A DNA stretch of 64,000 nucleotides from Streptomyces sp. NBC_00461 (GTDB lineage Bacteria > Actinomycetota > Actinomycetes > Streptomycetales > Streptomycetaceae): the NCBI RefSeq assembly GCF_036013935.1, contig NZ_CP107902.1:2699001-2763000 (forward strand), in the 5' to 3' direction. This document shows, in pieces, positions 27,203 through 36,184 of this stretch. Position numbers and translations under genes: made by a program. Each line of letters opens with the position of its first letter. The stretch's first letter is position 1. The notes beneath the pieces were generated by a model. That model was not told the origin of the DNA. It searched no databases and was given only the letters and a program-made list of their open reading frames with translations.

Positions 27203-28546
27203 GTGCTTGAGCCCGCGTACCAGGCGGACGTCGTGATCGTGGGAGCCGGGGTCGCCGGGCTCTCGGCGGCGCATCGGCTGACCAGCGCAGGAGTGACGAC
27301 CGCGGTCCTTGAGGCCGCCCCTTGTGTGGGGGGCCGCATGTCGACGGAGAAGGTCGACGGCTTCCGGCTCGACCGGATCGGGCAGTTGCTGTCCACGGCG
27401 TACCCCGAGCTACGGCTGACACCCGGACTGGACGCGCTGGTGCTGCGTCCCTTCGCGCCGGGCGTCCTGCTGCACAGCGACGGACGCCACCATCGCGCGG
27501 TGCCTCCGGCGAGCGCAGGGGGCGCAAGGGGCGCACTCCACGCCGTACGTGCCCTGGCGAGTGCCCCCGCGAAGAGCGCCCCCCGTTCAAGCGCCCCGCT
27601 CGGCACCGCTGTCGACCAGGCCCGCCTCGGCACCGCACTCGCCCGGCTCGCGGCGACGCCGATCGAACGGCTGCTGTCCCGGCCGGAGTTGCCCGCCGCC
27701 CAGGCCCTCGCGGCCCGCGGTGTCCCCGCCCGCACGATCGACGGCTTCGTGCGCCCACTGCTCGCCGCCCTGCTGTGCGACCCGGAGCTGACCACGTCCA
27801 GCCGGTGCGCCGACCTCGCGCTGCGCGCCTTCGCGTGCGGGCGGCTGTGTCTGCCGGAGGGCGGTGCGGAGATGCTCCCGGAGCTGCTCGCCCGGGCGCT
27901 GCCACCGGGCACCGTGCACACCGGCGTCCGTGTCACCTCGATCTCCACGAGCGCGGTGACCACGGCCGAGCACGGCGAGATCCGCTGCCGGGCAGTCCTG
28001 CTCGCCACGGACGCGCGCGCCGCCGCCGAACTCCTGCCGGGCCTGCGCGTACCGGACTTCCATCCGCTGACGGTGCTGCACCACACCACGGACGAGCCAC
28101 CGACGACGGGCGCGTCCCTGCTCCTGGACGCCGACCGCGGCGGCCCCGTCGCGCACACGGCGGTCGTGAGCGCCGTGGACCCGAGCCGTGCGCCCGCGGG
28201 CCGCGCCCTCATCTCCTCGACGGTCCTGGGTACTCCCCCGGTCGACCTGGACACCGCCGTACGCATGCATCTCGCACGTCTCTACGGCACCTCGACCCGC
28301 CGCTGGGAATCCCTGGCCGTCCATCACACCCCTGACGCCGTCCCCGCCATGCGCCCCCCGCACGACCTACGCCGCCCGGTGCGCCTCCTGGCCGGCCTCT
28401 ACGTCTGCGGCGACCACCGGGACACCAGCACGGTCCAGGGAGCGCTGCACTCCGGCCACCGCGCGGCGACAGCGATCCTCACCGACCTGGGGGCAGCCGG
28501 CTCCATGCACCGAGCAGACCCGCTCCCATCAACACGGGCGGCATGA
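27203..28546 (+). CDS. FAD-dependent amine oxidase / phytoene desaturase-like protein
   Basis: A 447-residue flavoprotein. The N-terminus ADVVIVGAGVAGLSAAHRL is a Rossmann FAD motif with GAGVAG at 14-19, followed by EAAPCVGGRMSTEKVDGFRLD, the amine-oxidase GG-R motif. A C-terminal LYVCGDHRDTSTVQGALHSG is the second FAD-binding motif, near the end as in this family. The middle (about 85-220) is Ala/Pro-rich and likely forms the substrate domain. The family includes protoporphyrinogen oxidases and carotenoid desaturases; the substrate cannot be told. The start is GTG after GGGGAGGGGC. Confidence 0.87.
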   Translation: MLEPAYQADVVIVGAGVAGLSAAHRLTSAGVTTAVLEAAPCVGGRMSTEKVDGFRLDRIGQLLSTAYPELRLTPGLDALVLRPFAPGVLLHSDGRHHRAVPPASAGGARGALHAVRALASAPAKSAPRSSAPLGTAVDQARLGTALARLAATPIERLLSRPELPAAQALAARGVPARTIDGFVRPLLAALLCDPELTTSSRCADLALRAFACGRLCLPEGGAEMLPELLARALPPGTVHTGVRVTSISTSAVTTAEHGEIRCRAVLLATDARAAAELLPGLRVPDFHPLTVLHHTTDEPPTTGASLLLDADRGGPVAHTAVVSAVDPSRAPAGRALISSTVLGTPPVDLDTAVRMHLARLYGTSTRRWESLAVHHTPDAVPAMRPPHDLRRPVRLLAGLYVCGDHRDTSTVQGALHSGHRAATAILTDLGAAGSMHRADPLPSTRAA

Positions 28547-28600
28547 GCGCCCTCAAGGGGCGCGGGGAACTGCGCGATCAACCACAGCAATGGCGCGCTG
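28547..28600. repeat. Streptomyces dispersed repeat after the FAD oxidoreductase
   Basis: GCGCCC-TCAAG-GGGCGC (28547-28563) is a short hairpin that begins at the stop codon and runs on into GGGGAACTGCGCGATCAACC. I recall this sequence type as a common intergenic repeat in Streptomyces genomes. It lies between two convergent genes and may serve as a terminator. Confidence 0.6.
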
Positions 28601-28633
28601 GGCACACAACAATCGGAATTACGGCGGCACCCC

Positions 28634-30070
28634 TCACCCCAGTGCCGCGACCCTGTCGCGATACCCCCGCACCGGCGCCGCGTCCTTGTACGGCTCCAAC
28701 CGCCGCTCGAAGTCCCGGACATACTCGATCGCCCGCACGGACCGCATCTCCGCGGCAGCCCCCGCGGCCTCCGCACCGAGCTGACAGGCCTGGTCCAGTT
28801 CACCCAGCCCGAGCCGGGCGGAGGCGAGGACCACCCGGCAGAACAGCCGGCTGCGGGCGAAGGAGGGAGCCCGCAGCTGGAGCGACCGCTCGGCGTGCTG
28901 CGCCGCCGCACGGAACTGCTGCAGGTCACGGTGCGCGTGCCCGAACTCGTCGGCGAGTTGCGCCTCGTCGAAGAACCGCGCCCAGTACGGGACTTCGTCA
29001 CCGGCGCGGGCCGTTTCCAGCGCCCGTTCGGCGCGGACGAGCGAGGCGGTGCAGTTGCGTACCTCGCCGAGCACGCCGTGCCCGCGCGCCTCGGCGGAGT
29101 GCAGCAGGGCCTGTACGACGGGCGGGGCGTTGGTGCCCACGCCCTGCTGGGCCACGCGCGCCAGCTGCACGGCCTCCCGCCCGTGCCCGAGGTACACGGC
29201 CTGGCGGCTCATGGTGACCAGCACGTACGAGCCGTACGCCCGGTCCCCCGCCGCCTGCGCGAGCCGCAGCGCCTGCACGAAGTAGCGCTGGGCGAGCCCG
29301 TGCGCGGCGATGTCGTACGACGTCCAGCCAGCCAGCCGCGTCAGGTCGGCGGCCGCGCCGAACAGCCGGCGGCCGGTCTGCTCGCCGTAGGTGCCGCGCA
29401 GCATCGGCTCGCACTCGTGCTCCAGGTAACGCACGAGGGCCTGGCGGGCGTGGCCGCCGCCGTACATGTTGTCGAGGGTGCGGAACAGTTCGCCGACCGA
29501 GCGGAGCGCGGCGATGTCGCCGGAGGTGACCCGCTGGCCGGGGCCGCGTTCGGCCTGACCACGCTGGCGGGGTACGACCGGGCGGCCCTGGGCGGGGACA
29601 CGGATGGGCTGTTCGCCCCGGGCGACCCTGTCGTCGGCGCGGCCGATCAGCCAGTCACGGCTGGGCACGACAAGGCCGGCCGGGGTGAACGCGATCTTGC
29701 GGAGCTCGGCGTGCGAGCCGGAGTCCTTGCGCCACAGGCCTCCGACGATGTCGACGGCCTCCTCGGGGGTGGCGGCGAACTCCAGCCCGGCGTAGACCGG
29801 CGCACAGGCGTCGAGGCCGAGGTCCTGGGCGGTGAGACGGCGGCCGAGACGGCGGGTGAAGACCTCGGCGATCAGGGCGGGAGTGGTGCCGCGTGGCTGC
29901 TGCCCGCGCAACCAGCGGGTGACCGACGTCTTGTCGTATCGAAGATCAAGCCCGTGTTCGAGACCGAGCTGGTCGACTCGACGGGCGAGACCCGCGTTGG
30001 AGAACCCGGCTTCTGCGATGAGCGCGGCGAGCTGACGGTTGAGAGTGCGCTGCGCGGGTCGTTCCGTCAT
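28634..30070 (-). CDS. NsdA-like TPR transcriptional regulator
   Basis: A 478-residue protein without membrane segments. The N-terminal 90 residues form an XRE-like helix-turn-helix (LNRQLAALIAEAGFSNAGLA, then RYDKTSVTRWLRGQQPRG). The rest is a helical array resembling tetratricopeptide repeats (for example YFVQALRLAQAAGDRAYGSY). This layout matches NsdA and its paralogues, which influence development and antibiotic production in Streptomyces. The frame is open to 30205; ATG at 30070 (MTERPAQRTLNRQ) is chosen because AGGAG lies 11 bases before it and the helix-turn-helix then starts at once. It is divergent from lipB. Confidence 0.82.
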   Translation of the reverse strand: MTERPAQRTLNRQLAALIAEAGFSNAGLARRVDQLGLEHGLDLRYDKTSVTRWLRGQQPRGTTPALIAEVFTRRLGRRLTAQDLGLDACAPVYAGLEFAATPEEAVDIVGGLWRKDSGSHAELRKIAFTPAGLVVPSRDWLIGRADDRVARGEQPIRVPAQGRPVVPRQRGQAERGPGQRVTSGDIAALRSVGELFRTLDNMYGGGHARQALVRYLEHECEPMLRGTYGEQTGRRLFGAAADLTRLAGWTSYDIAAHGLAQRYFVQALRLAQAAGDRAYGSYVLVTMSRQAVYLGHGREAVQLARVAQQGVGTNAPPVVQALLHSAEARGHGVLGEVRNCTASLVRAERALETARAGDEVPYWARFFDEAQLADEFGHAHRDLQQFRAAAQHAERSLQLRAPSFARSRLFCRVVLASARLGLGELDQACQLGAEAAGAAAEMRSVRAIEYVRDFERRLEPYKDAAPVRGYRDRVAALG

Positions 30071-30323
30071 CTGCGGTGCGGTCTCCTGCCTTTCGGACCT
30101 CCGGTGCCGGTGTCGGCCCCGTTGCGCCCGGATTGCCTGTGAGCAGCCCTTATGGCCTCTGCGAACGGCGCGAATGTAGCGGAGAGTGAGCAGTCGATCG
30201 CACATTTCGCCGTTCGTTCATCCGATCGTGTGAGGATTGCCCGCGGGGCTGACGCGAGACGGCCGGTCGTACAGTGGCGTAGGCACGTTTCGTGCCTTAC
30301 TACTTTCCAGGGAGGCGCTTGCC

Positions 30324-31142
30324 GTGAGTGAGCTGCGGTTCGTCCGGATGGGATTCGGCGCCGAGGCCGTCGACTACCAGGTGGCGTGGGACGAGCAACG
30401 CCGGGTGCACGCGGCGCGCTTCGCCGACGAGATCCCCGACACCGTGCTGCTCCTGGAGCACCCGCCCGTGTACACGGCGGGCCGGCGCACCGCGGACAAC
30501 GAGCGCCCCCTCGACGGCACTCCCGTCATCGACGTGGACCGCGGCGGCAAGATCACCTGGCACGGCCCGGGCCAGCTGGTGGGCTACCCCATCCAGCAGC
30601 TCCCGCGCCCGGTGGACGTGGTGGCCCATGTGCGGCGCCTGGAGGAGGCACTGATCCGCACCTGCGCGGAGTTCGGGGTGCAGACCGCGCGCGTCGAGGG
30701 CCGCAGCGGCGTGTGGATCCTCGGCGACCCGGTCGAGCAGCGTCCGACGCCAGGAGGGCTGTCCCTCGACTTCGACCCCCGTCTGCACGACGAGGAGTTC
30801 GACCCGCGCATGAACGGCCCGGAGTACGCCCCCTCGAACGCCGGCCAGCGCCGCGAGGACCGCAAGATCGCGGCGATCGGCATCCGCGTGGCCAAGGGCG
30901 TCACGATGCACGGCTTCGCCCTCAACGTGAACCCGGACAACAAGTGGTTCGACCGCATCATCCCGTGCGGCATCCGCGACGCGGGCGTCGCGTCACTGGC
31001 CGACGAGCTGGGCCGCGACGTGACGATCGCGGAGGTGCTGCCCGTGGTGGAGCGGCATCTGCGGGACGTACTGGAGAACGCCGAGCTGAAGCCACGGGAC
31101 ATCGAGAAGACGCCGGCACACATCAGCCCGTCCGGCGTTTGA
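30324..31142 (+). CDS. lipB: Octanoyl-[ACP]:protein N-octanoyltransferase
   Basis: LipB moves octanoate from acyl carrier protein to the lipoyl Lys of E2 and related proteins; LipA then adds the sulfurs. The 272 residues show [13 protein letters not shown], the signature [17 protein letters not shown], the catalytic Lys in [10 protein letters not shown] and the Cys in [17 protein letters not shown] at 30324 has GGAGG eight bases before it. The last seven residues (ISPSGV region) and the stop codon are encoded by an intergenic repeat (31124-31191), so the C-terminus has probably been altered. A small hairpin GGCACG-TTT-CGTGCC sits in the leader. Confidence 0.95.
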   Translation: MSELRFVRMGFGAEAVDYQVAWDEQRRVHAARFADEIPDTVLLLEHPPVYTAGRRTADNERPLDGTPVIDVDRGGKITWHGPGQLVGYPIQQLPRPVDVVAHVRRLEEALIRTCAEFGVQTARVEGRSGVWILGDPVEQRPTPGGLSLDFDPRLHDEEFDPRMNGPEYAPSNAGQRREDRKIAAIGIRVAKGVTMHGFALNVNPDNKWFDRIIPCGIRDAGVASLADELGRDVTIAEVLPVVERHLRDVLENAELKPRDIEKTPAHISPSGV

Positions 31143-31191
31143 GGACGAGGCCGTTCAGGCCGAAGCGAGGGTCTGGGGGCGGCAGCCCCAG
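31124..31191. repeat. Dispersed palindromic repeat, copy 1 (overlaps lipB end)
   Basis: Starts CAGCCCGTCCGGCGTTTGAG and runs to CGGCAGCCCCAG. It matches 42204-42272 at nearly all positions. I recall the family as frequent in Streptomyces intergenic regions. Here it overlaps the last 19 bases of lipB and supplies the TGA stop. It lies between lipB and lipA and may attenuate transcription into lipA. Confidence 0.85.
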
Positions 31192-31273
31192 CAGGCCAGC
31201 ACCGACGCCGGGCCACTAAATCGACGGGCGTACCCTGGGTGACGCCGAAGAATCAATCGCTAGGGAGCCCATC

Positions 31274-32260
31274 GTGTCCGCAGTCGCACCCGACGGACGC
31301 AAGATGCTGCGCCTGGAGGTCCGCAACAGCCAGACCCCCATCGAGCGCAAGCCCGAGTGGATCAAGACCCGGGCGAAAACGGGCCCCGAGTACACGAAGA
31401 TGCAGAACCTCGTGAAGAGCGAGGGCCTGCACACGGTCTGCCAGGAAGCCGGCTGCCCCAACATCTACGAGTGCTGGGAGGACCGCGAGGCCACCTTCCT
31501 CATCGGCGGCGACCAGTGCACCCGGCGCTGCGACTTCTGCCAGATCGACACCGGCAAGCCCGAGGCGCTGGACCGTGACGAGCCGCGCCGTGTCGGCGAG
31601 TCCGTGGTCACCATGGACCTGAACTACGCCACCATCACCGGCGTCGCCCGCGACGACCTGGAGGACGGCGGCGCCTGGCTGTACGCGGAGACGGTCCGCC
31701 AGATCCACGCGCAGACCGCCGAGCGGGCGGACGGGCGGACGAAGGTGGAGCTGCTCGCCCCCGACTTCAACGCGGTTCCGGAGCAGCTCGAAGAGGTCTT
31801 CTCCTCGCGCCCCGAGGTGTTCGCGCACAACGTCGAGACCGTGCCGCGGATCTTCAAGCGCATCCGCCCCGGCTTCCGCTACGACCGCTCGCTGCAGGTC
31901 ATCACGGCCGCCCGCGACTACGGCCTCGTCACCAAGTCGAACCTCATCCTCGGCATGGGCGAGACCCGCGAGGAGGTCAGCGACGCGCTGCGCCAGCTGC
32001 ACGCGGCCGGCTGCGAGCTGATCACCATCACGCAGTACCTGCGTCCGTCCGTGCGTCACCACCCCGTCGAGCGCTGGGTCAAGCCGCACGAGTTCGTGGA
32101 GCTGAAGGAGGAGGCCGAGCAGATCGGCTTCTCGGGGGTCATGTCCGGGCCGCTGGTGCGTTCCTCGTACCGCGCCGGGCGGCTGTACCAGATGGCGGTC
32201 GAGCTGCGTCAGTCGGCCGCTCCGCGGCAGGACACCCACGTCGCCTCGCAGGCCGTCTGA
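31274..32260 (+). CDS. lipA: Lipoyl synthase (radical SAM)
   Basis: LipA inserts two sulfur atoms into the octanoyl chain bound to lipoyl domains. All six cluster Cys are present: Cys56, Cys61 and Cys67 ([15 protein letters not shown]) bind the sacrificial auxiliary cluster, and Cys82, Cys86 and Cys89 (CTRRCDFC) bind the radical SAM cluster. The rest of the barrel includes [14 protein letters not shown] and the C-terminal VRSSYRAG with the conserved RSSY. The length, 328 residues, is normal. The start is GTG after TAGGGAGCC. It probably follows lipB in one transcript unless the repeat between them ends it. Its products activate the E2 at 12049. Confidence 0.97.
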   Translation: MSAVAPDGRKMLRLEVRNSQTPIERKPEWIKTRAKTGPEYTKMQNLVKSEGLHTVCQEAGCPNIYECWEDREATFLIGGDQCTRRCDFCQIDTGKPEALDRDEPRRVGESVVTMDLNYATITGVARDDLEDGGAWLYAETVRQIHAQTAERADGRTKVELLAPDFNAVPEQLEEVFSSRPEVFAHNVETVPRIFKRIRPGFRYDRSLQVITAARDYGLVTKSNLILGMGETREEVSDALRQLHAAGCELITITQYLRPSVRHHPVERWVKPHEFVELKEEAEQIGFSGVMSGPLVRSSYRAGRLYQMAVELRQSAAPRQDTHVASQAV

Positions 32261-32439
32261 GGGGCACCCGGCCCGTCGGCCGAATGGCACGGAGTGCCAC
32301 CTCTACGTGTGAACCTGCACACAAGAAACTACCCGCTGGTAACGGCTGATTCAACGCGGTCCTGACCGTCCTCGCAGATGAGGGCGCCGTCAGGGCCGCG
32401 TCAACGTTTTCGCTCGTCGCATCAAGGCTTCATGGGTGT

Positions 32440-32468
32440 TTGACCGGTCGGTCACGCCCTGGTAACAC
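32440..32468 (+). promoter_or_regulatory. Promoter with TetR-type palindrome
   Basis: TTGACC (32440-32445) and TAACAC (32463-32468), 17 bases apart, form a reasonable promoter about 70 bases before the small gene at 32541. TGACCG-GT-CGGTCA (32441-32454) is a perfect palindrome lying over the -35 and spacer, a layout typical of TetR-family repression. No TetR gene is adjacent. The remainder of 32261-32540 shows nothing else clear. Confidence 0.55.
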
Positions 32469-32540
32469 CAATCAGTGACGCTGGACTCACGCCACGTACA
32501 CCCGCACCCCGTGCCCGTATCCCGAGGGGGGACCTCCACC

Positions 32541-32741
32541 ATGCAGGCCGCGCCGGTTCGCGCCACCGCAATCCCGTCGTTCACCACTGCACTGCGTGCA
32601 GTCGAATCGCTGCTCATGAGCAGCGGCCAGCGCACCGCCCGTCGCAACGCCTGGACCTCCGTCCTGGAGGACCGCCGCCGAGCAAAGGACCGGGTCGAGG
32701 CCCAGCGCGTCCTGGACCAGACGCTCGTCCCCCGCCCCTGA
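32541..32741 (+). CDS. Small conserved basic protein (66 aa)
   Basis: A 66-residue Arg/Ala-rich protein without membrane segments (MQAAPVRATAIPSFTTALRA at the start; RRRAKDRVEAQRVLDQ later, likely helical). GAGGGGGGA ten bases before the ATG supports the start. A longer in-frame start, GTG at 32475, would fit a leaderless transcript from the promoter just upstream. I recall a similar small gene next to lipA in other Streptomyces. Function unknown. Confidence 0.7.
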   Translation: MQAAPVRATAIPSFTTALRAVESLLMSSGQRTARRNAWTSVLEDRRRAKDRVEAQRVLDQTLVPRP

Positions 32742-32801
32742 ATCCCGCCCTCGGGGCACTGCCGTCGTACGGCGGTCCCCGGGCCACGTAGACTTCACGG
32801 C

Positions 32802-33503
32802 ATGGCGAGGAAGGACACGGCAGCGGACGCTGCGAACCCCGGGCGACTGAAGCAGATCGCTCTGACCTACAAGATGACCCGCAAGGCCGACAAGAAGATC
32901 GGTCTTGTACTCGCGGCTGTCGGCATCGGCATCTTCGGTGTTTTCCTCGCGATCGGTTTCTTGATCGGTCACCCCATCTATCTCGGGATCCTGGGCCTGT
33001 TGCTCGCCTTCCTCGGAACGGCGATCATCTTCGGGCGCCGGGCCGAGCGGGCGGCCTTCGGGCAGATGGAGGGCCAGCCGGGCGCGGCCGCGGCGGTACT
33101 GGACAACATCGGCCGGGGCTGGACGACGACGCCCGCGGTGGCGATGAACCGCAGCCAGGACGTGGTGCACCGGGCCGTCGGCAAGGCCGGCATCGTCCTG
33201 GTCGCCGAGGGCAACCCGAACCGGGTGAAGAGCCTGCTGGCCGCCGAGAAGAAGAAGATGAACCGCATCGTCGCGGACGTGCCGGTGCACGACATCCTGG
33301 TCGGCACGGGCGAGGGCCAGGTGGCGCTGAAGAAGGTGCGGACGACCATGCTGAAGCTGCCGCGCGTCCTCACGGGTCCGCAGGTGACGGCCACGAACGA
33401 CCGGCTCCGTGCCATGGGCGACCTGATGAGCAACATGCCGCTGCCCAAGGGGCCGATGCCCAAGGGCATGAAGCTGCCGAAGGGCGGCCCGAAGGCCCGC
33501 TGA
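32802..33503 (+). CDS. DUF4191 integral membrane protein
   Basis: A 233-residue protein: a basic N-terminus (LTYKMTRKADKK), two membrane helices (about 34-53 and 58-76) and a cytoplasmic basic domain containing NIGRGWTTTPAVAMNRSQD and VVHRAVGKAGIVLVAEG, then a Met/Pro/Lys-rich tail (MPLPKGPMPKGMKLPKG). This fits DUF4191, an actinobacterial membrane family found beside lipA and glnA. Function unknown. A very long hairpin follows. Confidence 0.85.
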   Translation: MARKDTAADAANPGRLKQIALTYKMTRKADKKIGLVLAAVGIGIFGVFLAIGFLIGHPIYLGILGLLLAFLGTAIIFGRRAERAAFGQMEGQPGAAAAVLDNIGRGWTTTPAVAMNRSQDVVHRAVGKAGIVLVAEGNPNRVKSLLAAEKKKMNRIVADVPVHDILVGTGEGQVALKKVRTTMLKLPRVLTGPQVTATNDRLRAMGDLMSNMPLPKGPMPKGMKLPKGGPKAR

Positions 33504-33530
33504 CCTCCCGGCACGAGCTTCATGGAAGCC

Positions 33531-33600
33531 GACGAGCACGTACGACGAAGGGGGCGCCCGGAGAATCACTCCGGCGCCCCCTTCGTCGTACGTGCTCGTC
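33531..33600. terminator. Very long near-perfect hairpin, convergent genes
   Basis: Arms 33531-33563 and 33569-33600 start GACGAGCACGTACGACG and pair throughout except for one extra base; the loop is AATCA. It lies between the converging DUF4191 and RDD genes. The stem of about 32 base pairs is much longer than is needed for termination. Confidence 0.85.
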
Positions 33601-33625
33601 GTACGCGCTCGATACGGACCTCGGC

Positions 33626-34093
33626 CTAGATACGGACCTCGACCGTGCGCGCGAGGCGGTCGTGCAGGCCCCTGCCGTCGCGGTCCCAGATCAGGGCCGG
33701 GATGGCCACGCACAACAGGGCCGTGCGCAGGGCGGCCCGCAGGGGGCTGGGGCGGCCGGTGTCCAGGGCGACCACGCGCAGGCCGAAGAGGCGCTTGCCC
33801 GGGGTGAAGCCGATCGTGCCGACCGTCAGGACGCCGAGCAGGAAGAAGACGAGCAGGGCCCAGTTGCCGGTCGCCCGCTCATAGCCGTGCGTGATCAGGC
33901 CGTATGCGATCAGCAGACACAGCGCCCAGTCGACGACCAGCGCACCGAACCGGCGGCCCGGGCGGGCGATGGAGCCCGGCCCCTCCTGCGGCAGGCCGAG
34001 CTGCTGACCCGGGTATCCGAAGTCGACACCGGCTTCCTCTGCGGCCGCGCGGGGGCCCGAGAGCCACGAGCCGATTGCATCCCTGTTCTCCAC
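33626..34093 (-). CDS. RDD family membrane protein
   Basis: A 155-residue RDD protein. The first 45 residues are soluble ([13 protein letters not shown]), followed by [20 protein letters not shown] with the Arg/Asp pair, a second helix ([19 protein letters not shown]), the [13 protein letters not shown] signature and the ending [17 protein letters not shown]. It lies divergent from glnA, a neighbourhood I recall as conserved in Streptomyces. The function of these proteins is not established. Confidence 0.87.
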   Translation of the reverse strand: MENRDAIGSWLSGPRAAAEEAGVDFGYPGQQLGLPQEGPGSIARPGRRFGALVVDWALCLLIAYGLITHGYERATGNWALLVFFLLGVLTVGTIGFTPGKRLFGLRVVALDTGRPSPLRAALRTALLCVAIPALIWDRDGRGLHDRLARTVEVRI

Positions 34094-34156
34094 CCGTCCA
34101 CGGTACTGCGGGCGTTTCGCGATCCGGACAGGTGGGGTACACGGGGCCGGGTCCGG

Positions 34157-34210
34157 TTAACTTGAGCGAAACAAATGGGTCACGCCCGAGAAATCACGCG
34201 TCCCTAGTGT
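34157..34210 (+). promoter_or_regulatory. glnA promoter with two GlnR boxes
   Basis: TTAAC-n6-GAAAC-n6-GTCAC-n6-GAAAT (34157-34194) repeats every 11 bases and fits two copies of the GlnR half-site pattern gTnAC-n6-GaAAC. TAGTGT at 34205-34210, eleven bases after the boxes, is a likely -10; no good -35 is seen, as expected for an activated promoter. GlnR activates glnA during nitrogen shortage in S. coelicolor, so direct control is likely. The leader to the ATG is about 75 bases. Confidence 0.8.
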
Positions 34211-34290
34211 CGGGGCCAGCGTGTGCCACCGCACTGGCCGCACGAACGAACTACCACCCCGGCGAGGCGGTCGGGAGTAGGAGGAGCTGG

Positions 34291-35700
34291 ATGTTCCAGA
34301 ACGCCGACGAGGCCAAGAAGTTCATCGCGGACGAGGACGTCAAGTTCATCGACGTCCGCTTCTGCGACCTGCCGGGCGTCATGCAGCACTTCACGCTGCC
34401 CGTCGAGGCGTTCGACCCGGACGAGGAGCTCGCCTTCGACGGCTCGTCGATCCGCGGTTTCCAGGCGATCCACGAGTCCGACATGGCCCTGCGCGCCGAC
34501 CTGTCGACCGCGCGCGTGGACTCCTTCCGCCGTGACAAGACGCTCAACATCAACTTCTTCATCCACGACCCGATCACGGGCGAGCAGTACTCCCGTGACC
34601 CCCGCAACGTGGCGAAGAAGGCCGAGGCCTACCTCGCGTCGACCGGTATCGCGGACACCGCGTACTTCGGTCCCGAGGCCGAGTTCTACGTCTTCGACTC
34701 GGTGCGCTTCGCGACCAGCGCGAACGAGTCCTTCTACCACATCGACTCCGAGGCCGGCGCCTGGAACACCGGCGCCCTCGAGGACAACCGTGGTTACAAG
34801 GTCCGCTACAAGGGCGGCTACTTCCCGGTCCCGCCGGTCGACCACTTCGCCGACCTGCGTGCCGAGATCTCCCTGGAGCTGGCCAAGTCCGGTCTCCAGG
34901 TCGAGCGCCAGCACCACGAGGTGGGCACCGCCGGCCAGGCGGAGATCAACTACAAGTTCAACACGCTGCTCGCCGCGGCCGACGACCTGCAGCTCTTCAA
35001 GTACATCGTGAAGAACGTCGCCTGGCGCAACGGCAAGACCGCGACCTTCATGCCGAAGCCGATCTTCGGTGACAACGGCTCGGGCATGCACGTCCACCAG
35101 TCCCTGTGGACCGGCGGCCAGCCGCTGTTCTACGACGAGGCCGGTTACGCGGGCCTGTCGGACACCGCCCGCTACTACATCGGCGGCATCCTCAAGCACG
35201 CCCCGTCGCTGCTGGCCTTCACCAACCCGACGGTGAACTCGTACCACCGTCTGGTCCCGGGCTTCGAGGCGCCGATCAACCTGGTGTACTCGCAGCGCAA
35301 CCGCTCCGCGGCCATGCGTATCCCGATCACCGGCTCGAACCCGAAGGCCAAGCGCGTCGAGTTCCGTGCGCCCGACTCCTCCGGCAACCCGTACCTGGCC
35401 TTCTCCGCGCTGCTGCTCGCGGGCCTGGACGGCATCAAGAACAAGATCGAGCCGGCCGAGCCCATCGACAAGGACCTCTACGAGCTGGCTCCCGAGGAGC
35501 ACGCGAACGTCGCGCAGGTCCCGACCTCGCTCCCGGCCGTCCTCGACCGCCTGGAGGCCGACCACGAGTTCCTGCTCGCGGGCGACGTCTTCACGCCGGA
35601 CCTGATCGAGACGTGGATCGACTTCAAGCGCGCGAACGAGATCGCCCCGCTGCAGCTGCGTCCGCACCCGCACGAGTTCGAGCTCTACTTCGACGTGTGA
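34291..35700 (+). CDS. glnA: Glutamine synthetase, type I-beta
   Basis: GlnA makes glutamine from glutamate, ammonia and ATP as a dodecamer. The 469 residues have the GSI hallmarks: [16 protein letters not shown], the ATP-site segment [37 protein letters not shown] and the beta-type adenylylation site, with Tyr exactly at residue 397 in [10 protein letters not shown]. This means control by GlnE-type adenylylation is possible. ATG at 34291 has GGAGGAGC before it. GlnR boxes lie upstream. The heat-labile type II enzyme glnII at 45564 makes the same product. Confidence 0.97.
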   Translation: MFQNADEAKKFIADEDVKFIDVRFCDLPGVMQHFTLPVEAFDPDEELAFDGSSIRGFQAIHESDMALRADLSTARVDSFRRDKTLNINFFIHDPITGEQYSRDPRNVAKKAEAYLASTGIADTAYFGPEAEFYVFDSVRFATSANESFYHIDSEAGAWNTGALEDNRGYKVRYKGGYFPVPPVDHFADLRAEISLELAKSGLQVERQHHEVGTAGQAEINYKFNTLLAAADDLQLFKYIVKNVAWRNGKTATFMPKPIFGDNGSGMHVHQSLWTGGQPLFYDEAGYAGLSDTARYYIGGILKHAPSLLAFTNPTVNSYHRLVPGFEAPINLVYSQRNRSAAMRIPITGSNPKAKRVEFRAPDSSGNPYLAFSALLLAGLDGIKNKIEPAEPIDKDLYELAPEEHANVAQVPTSLPAVLDRLEADHEFLLAGDVFTPDLIETWIDFKRANEIAPLQLRPHPHEFELYFDV

Positions 35701-35722
35701 TCGGCCCGTAGGCCGCTCGGCC

Positions 35723-35758
35723 ACGCCCCCGTTTCCTGCTTTTGCAGGGCGGGGGCGT
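35723..35758 (+). terminator. Hairpin after glnA
   Basis: Arms ACGCCCCCG (35723-35731) and CGGGGGCGT (35750-35758), with an inner CCTGC/GCAGG stem and a TTTT loop, follow the glnA stop by about 20 bases. Confidence 0.8.
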
Positions 35759-35824
35759 CGTCGTATGCTCTGGCACTGCTGTTCGATGCAGTGGACTTCG
35801 ACAGAGACAACGGGGAGAGCCGGG

Positions 35825-36082
35825 ATGTCCGAACAGGACGACGCTGAGCGGGAGTTCGACCTCAGGTGGGCGGAGAGCGCCGACCACAAGGAGCCCTCGG
35901 CTCGGGCGCGGATGCTCGCGGCGCGCTGGAAGGAGAACCCGCCCGAGCCGGTGCCCTTCCGCGGTGACCCCGAGCCGGCCGCTCCACGCCGGTCGTCGTG
36001 GGTGTCGACGGCGATCGTGCTGGGCAGCGTCGCCGCGATCATCCTGCTGCTGGGGTACGCACGGTTCCGGGCGCCCTACTAG
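35825..36082 (+). CDS. Small single-pass membrane protein (85 aa)
   Basis: An 85-residue protein with an acidic cytoplasmic N-terminus (MSEQDDAEREFDLRWAESAD), a Pro-rich middle and one C-terminal membrane helix (about 58-78, WVSTAIVLGSVAAIILLLGYA). GGGAGAGCCGGG precedes the ATG. No family recognised. It lies between glnA and htpX in the same direction, though a terminator separates it from glnA. Confidence 0.75.
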   Translation: MSEQDDAEREFDLRWAESADHKEPSARARMLAARWKENPPEPVPFRGDPEPAAPRRSSWVSTAIVLGSVAAIILLLGYARFRAPY

Positions 36083-36184
36083 ATCGGGGCCTTTGCAGCT
36101 CCTAGGGCCGATCGCGACCACTTCATGGGAGTGGCCGGGTGCACACTGGCAGTGGGACGAGTGCCTGACTGCGGGGTGAGGCAG

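Noticed and set aside
34204..36042. Minus-strand open frame of 612 codons opposite glnA
   Set aside because: Shadow of glnA; composition is Val/Leu/Arg-rich without motifs.
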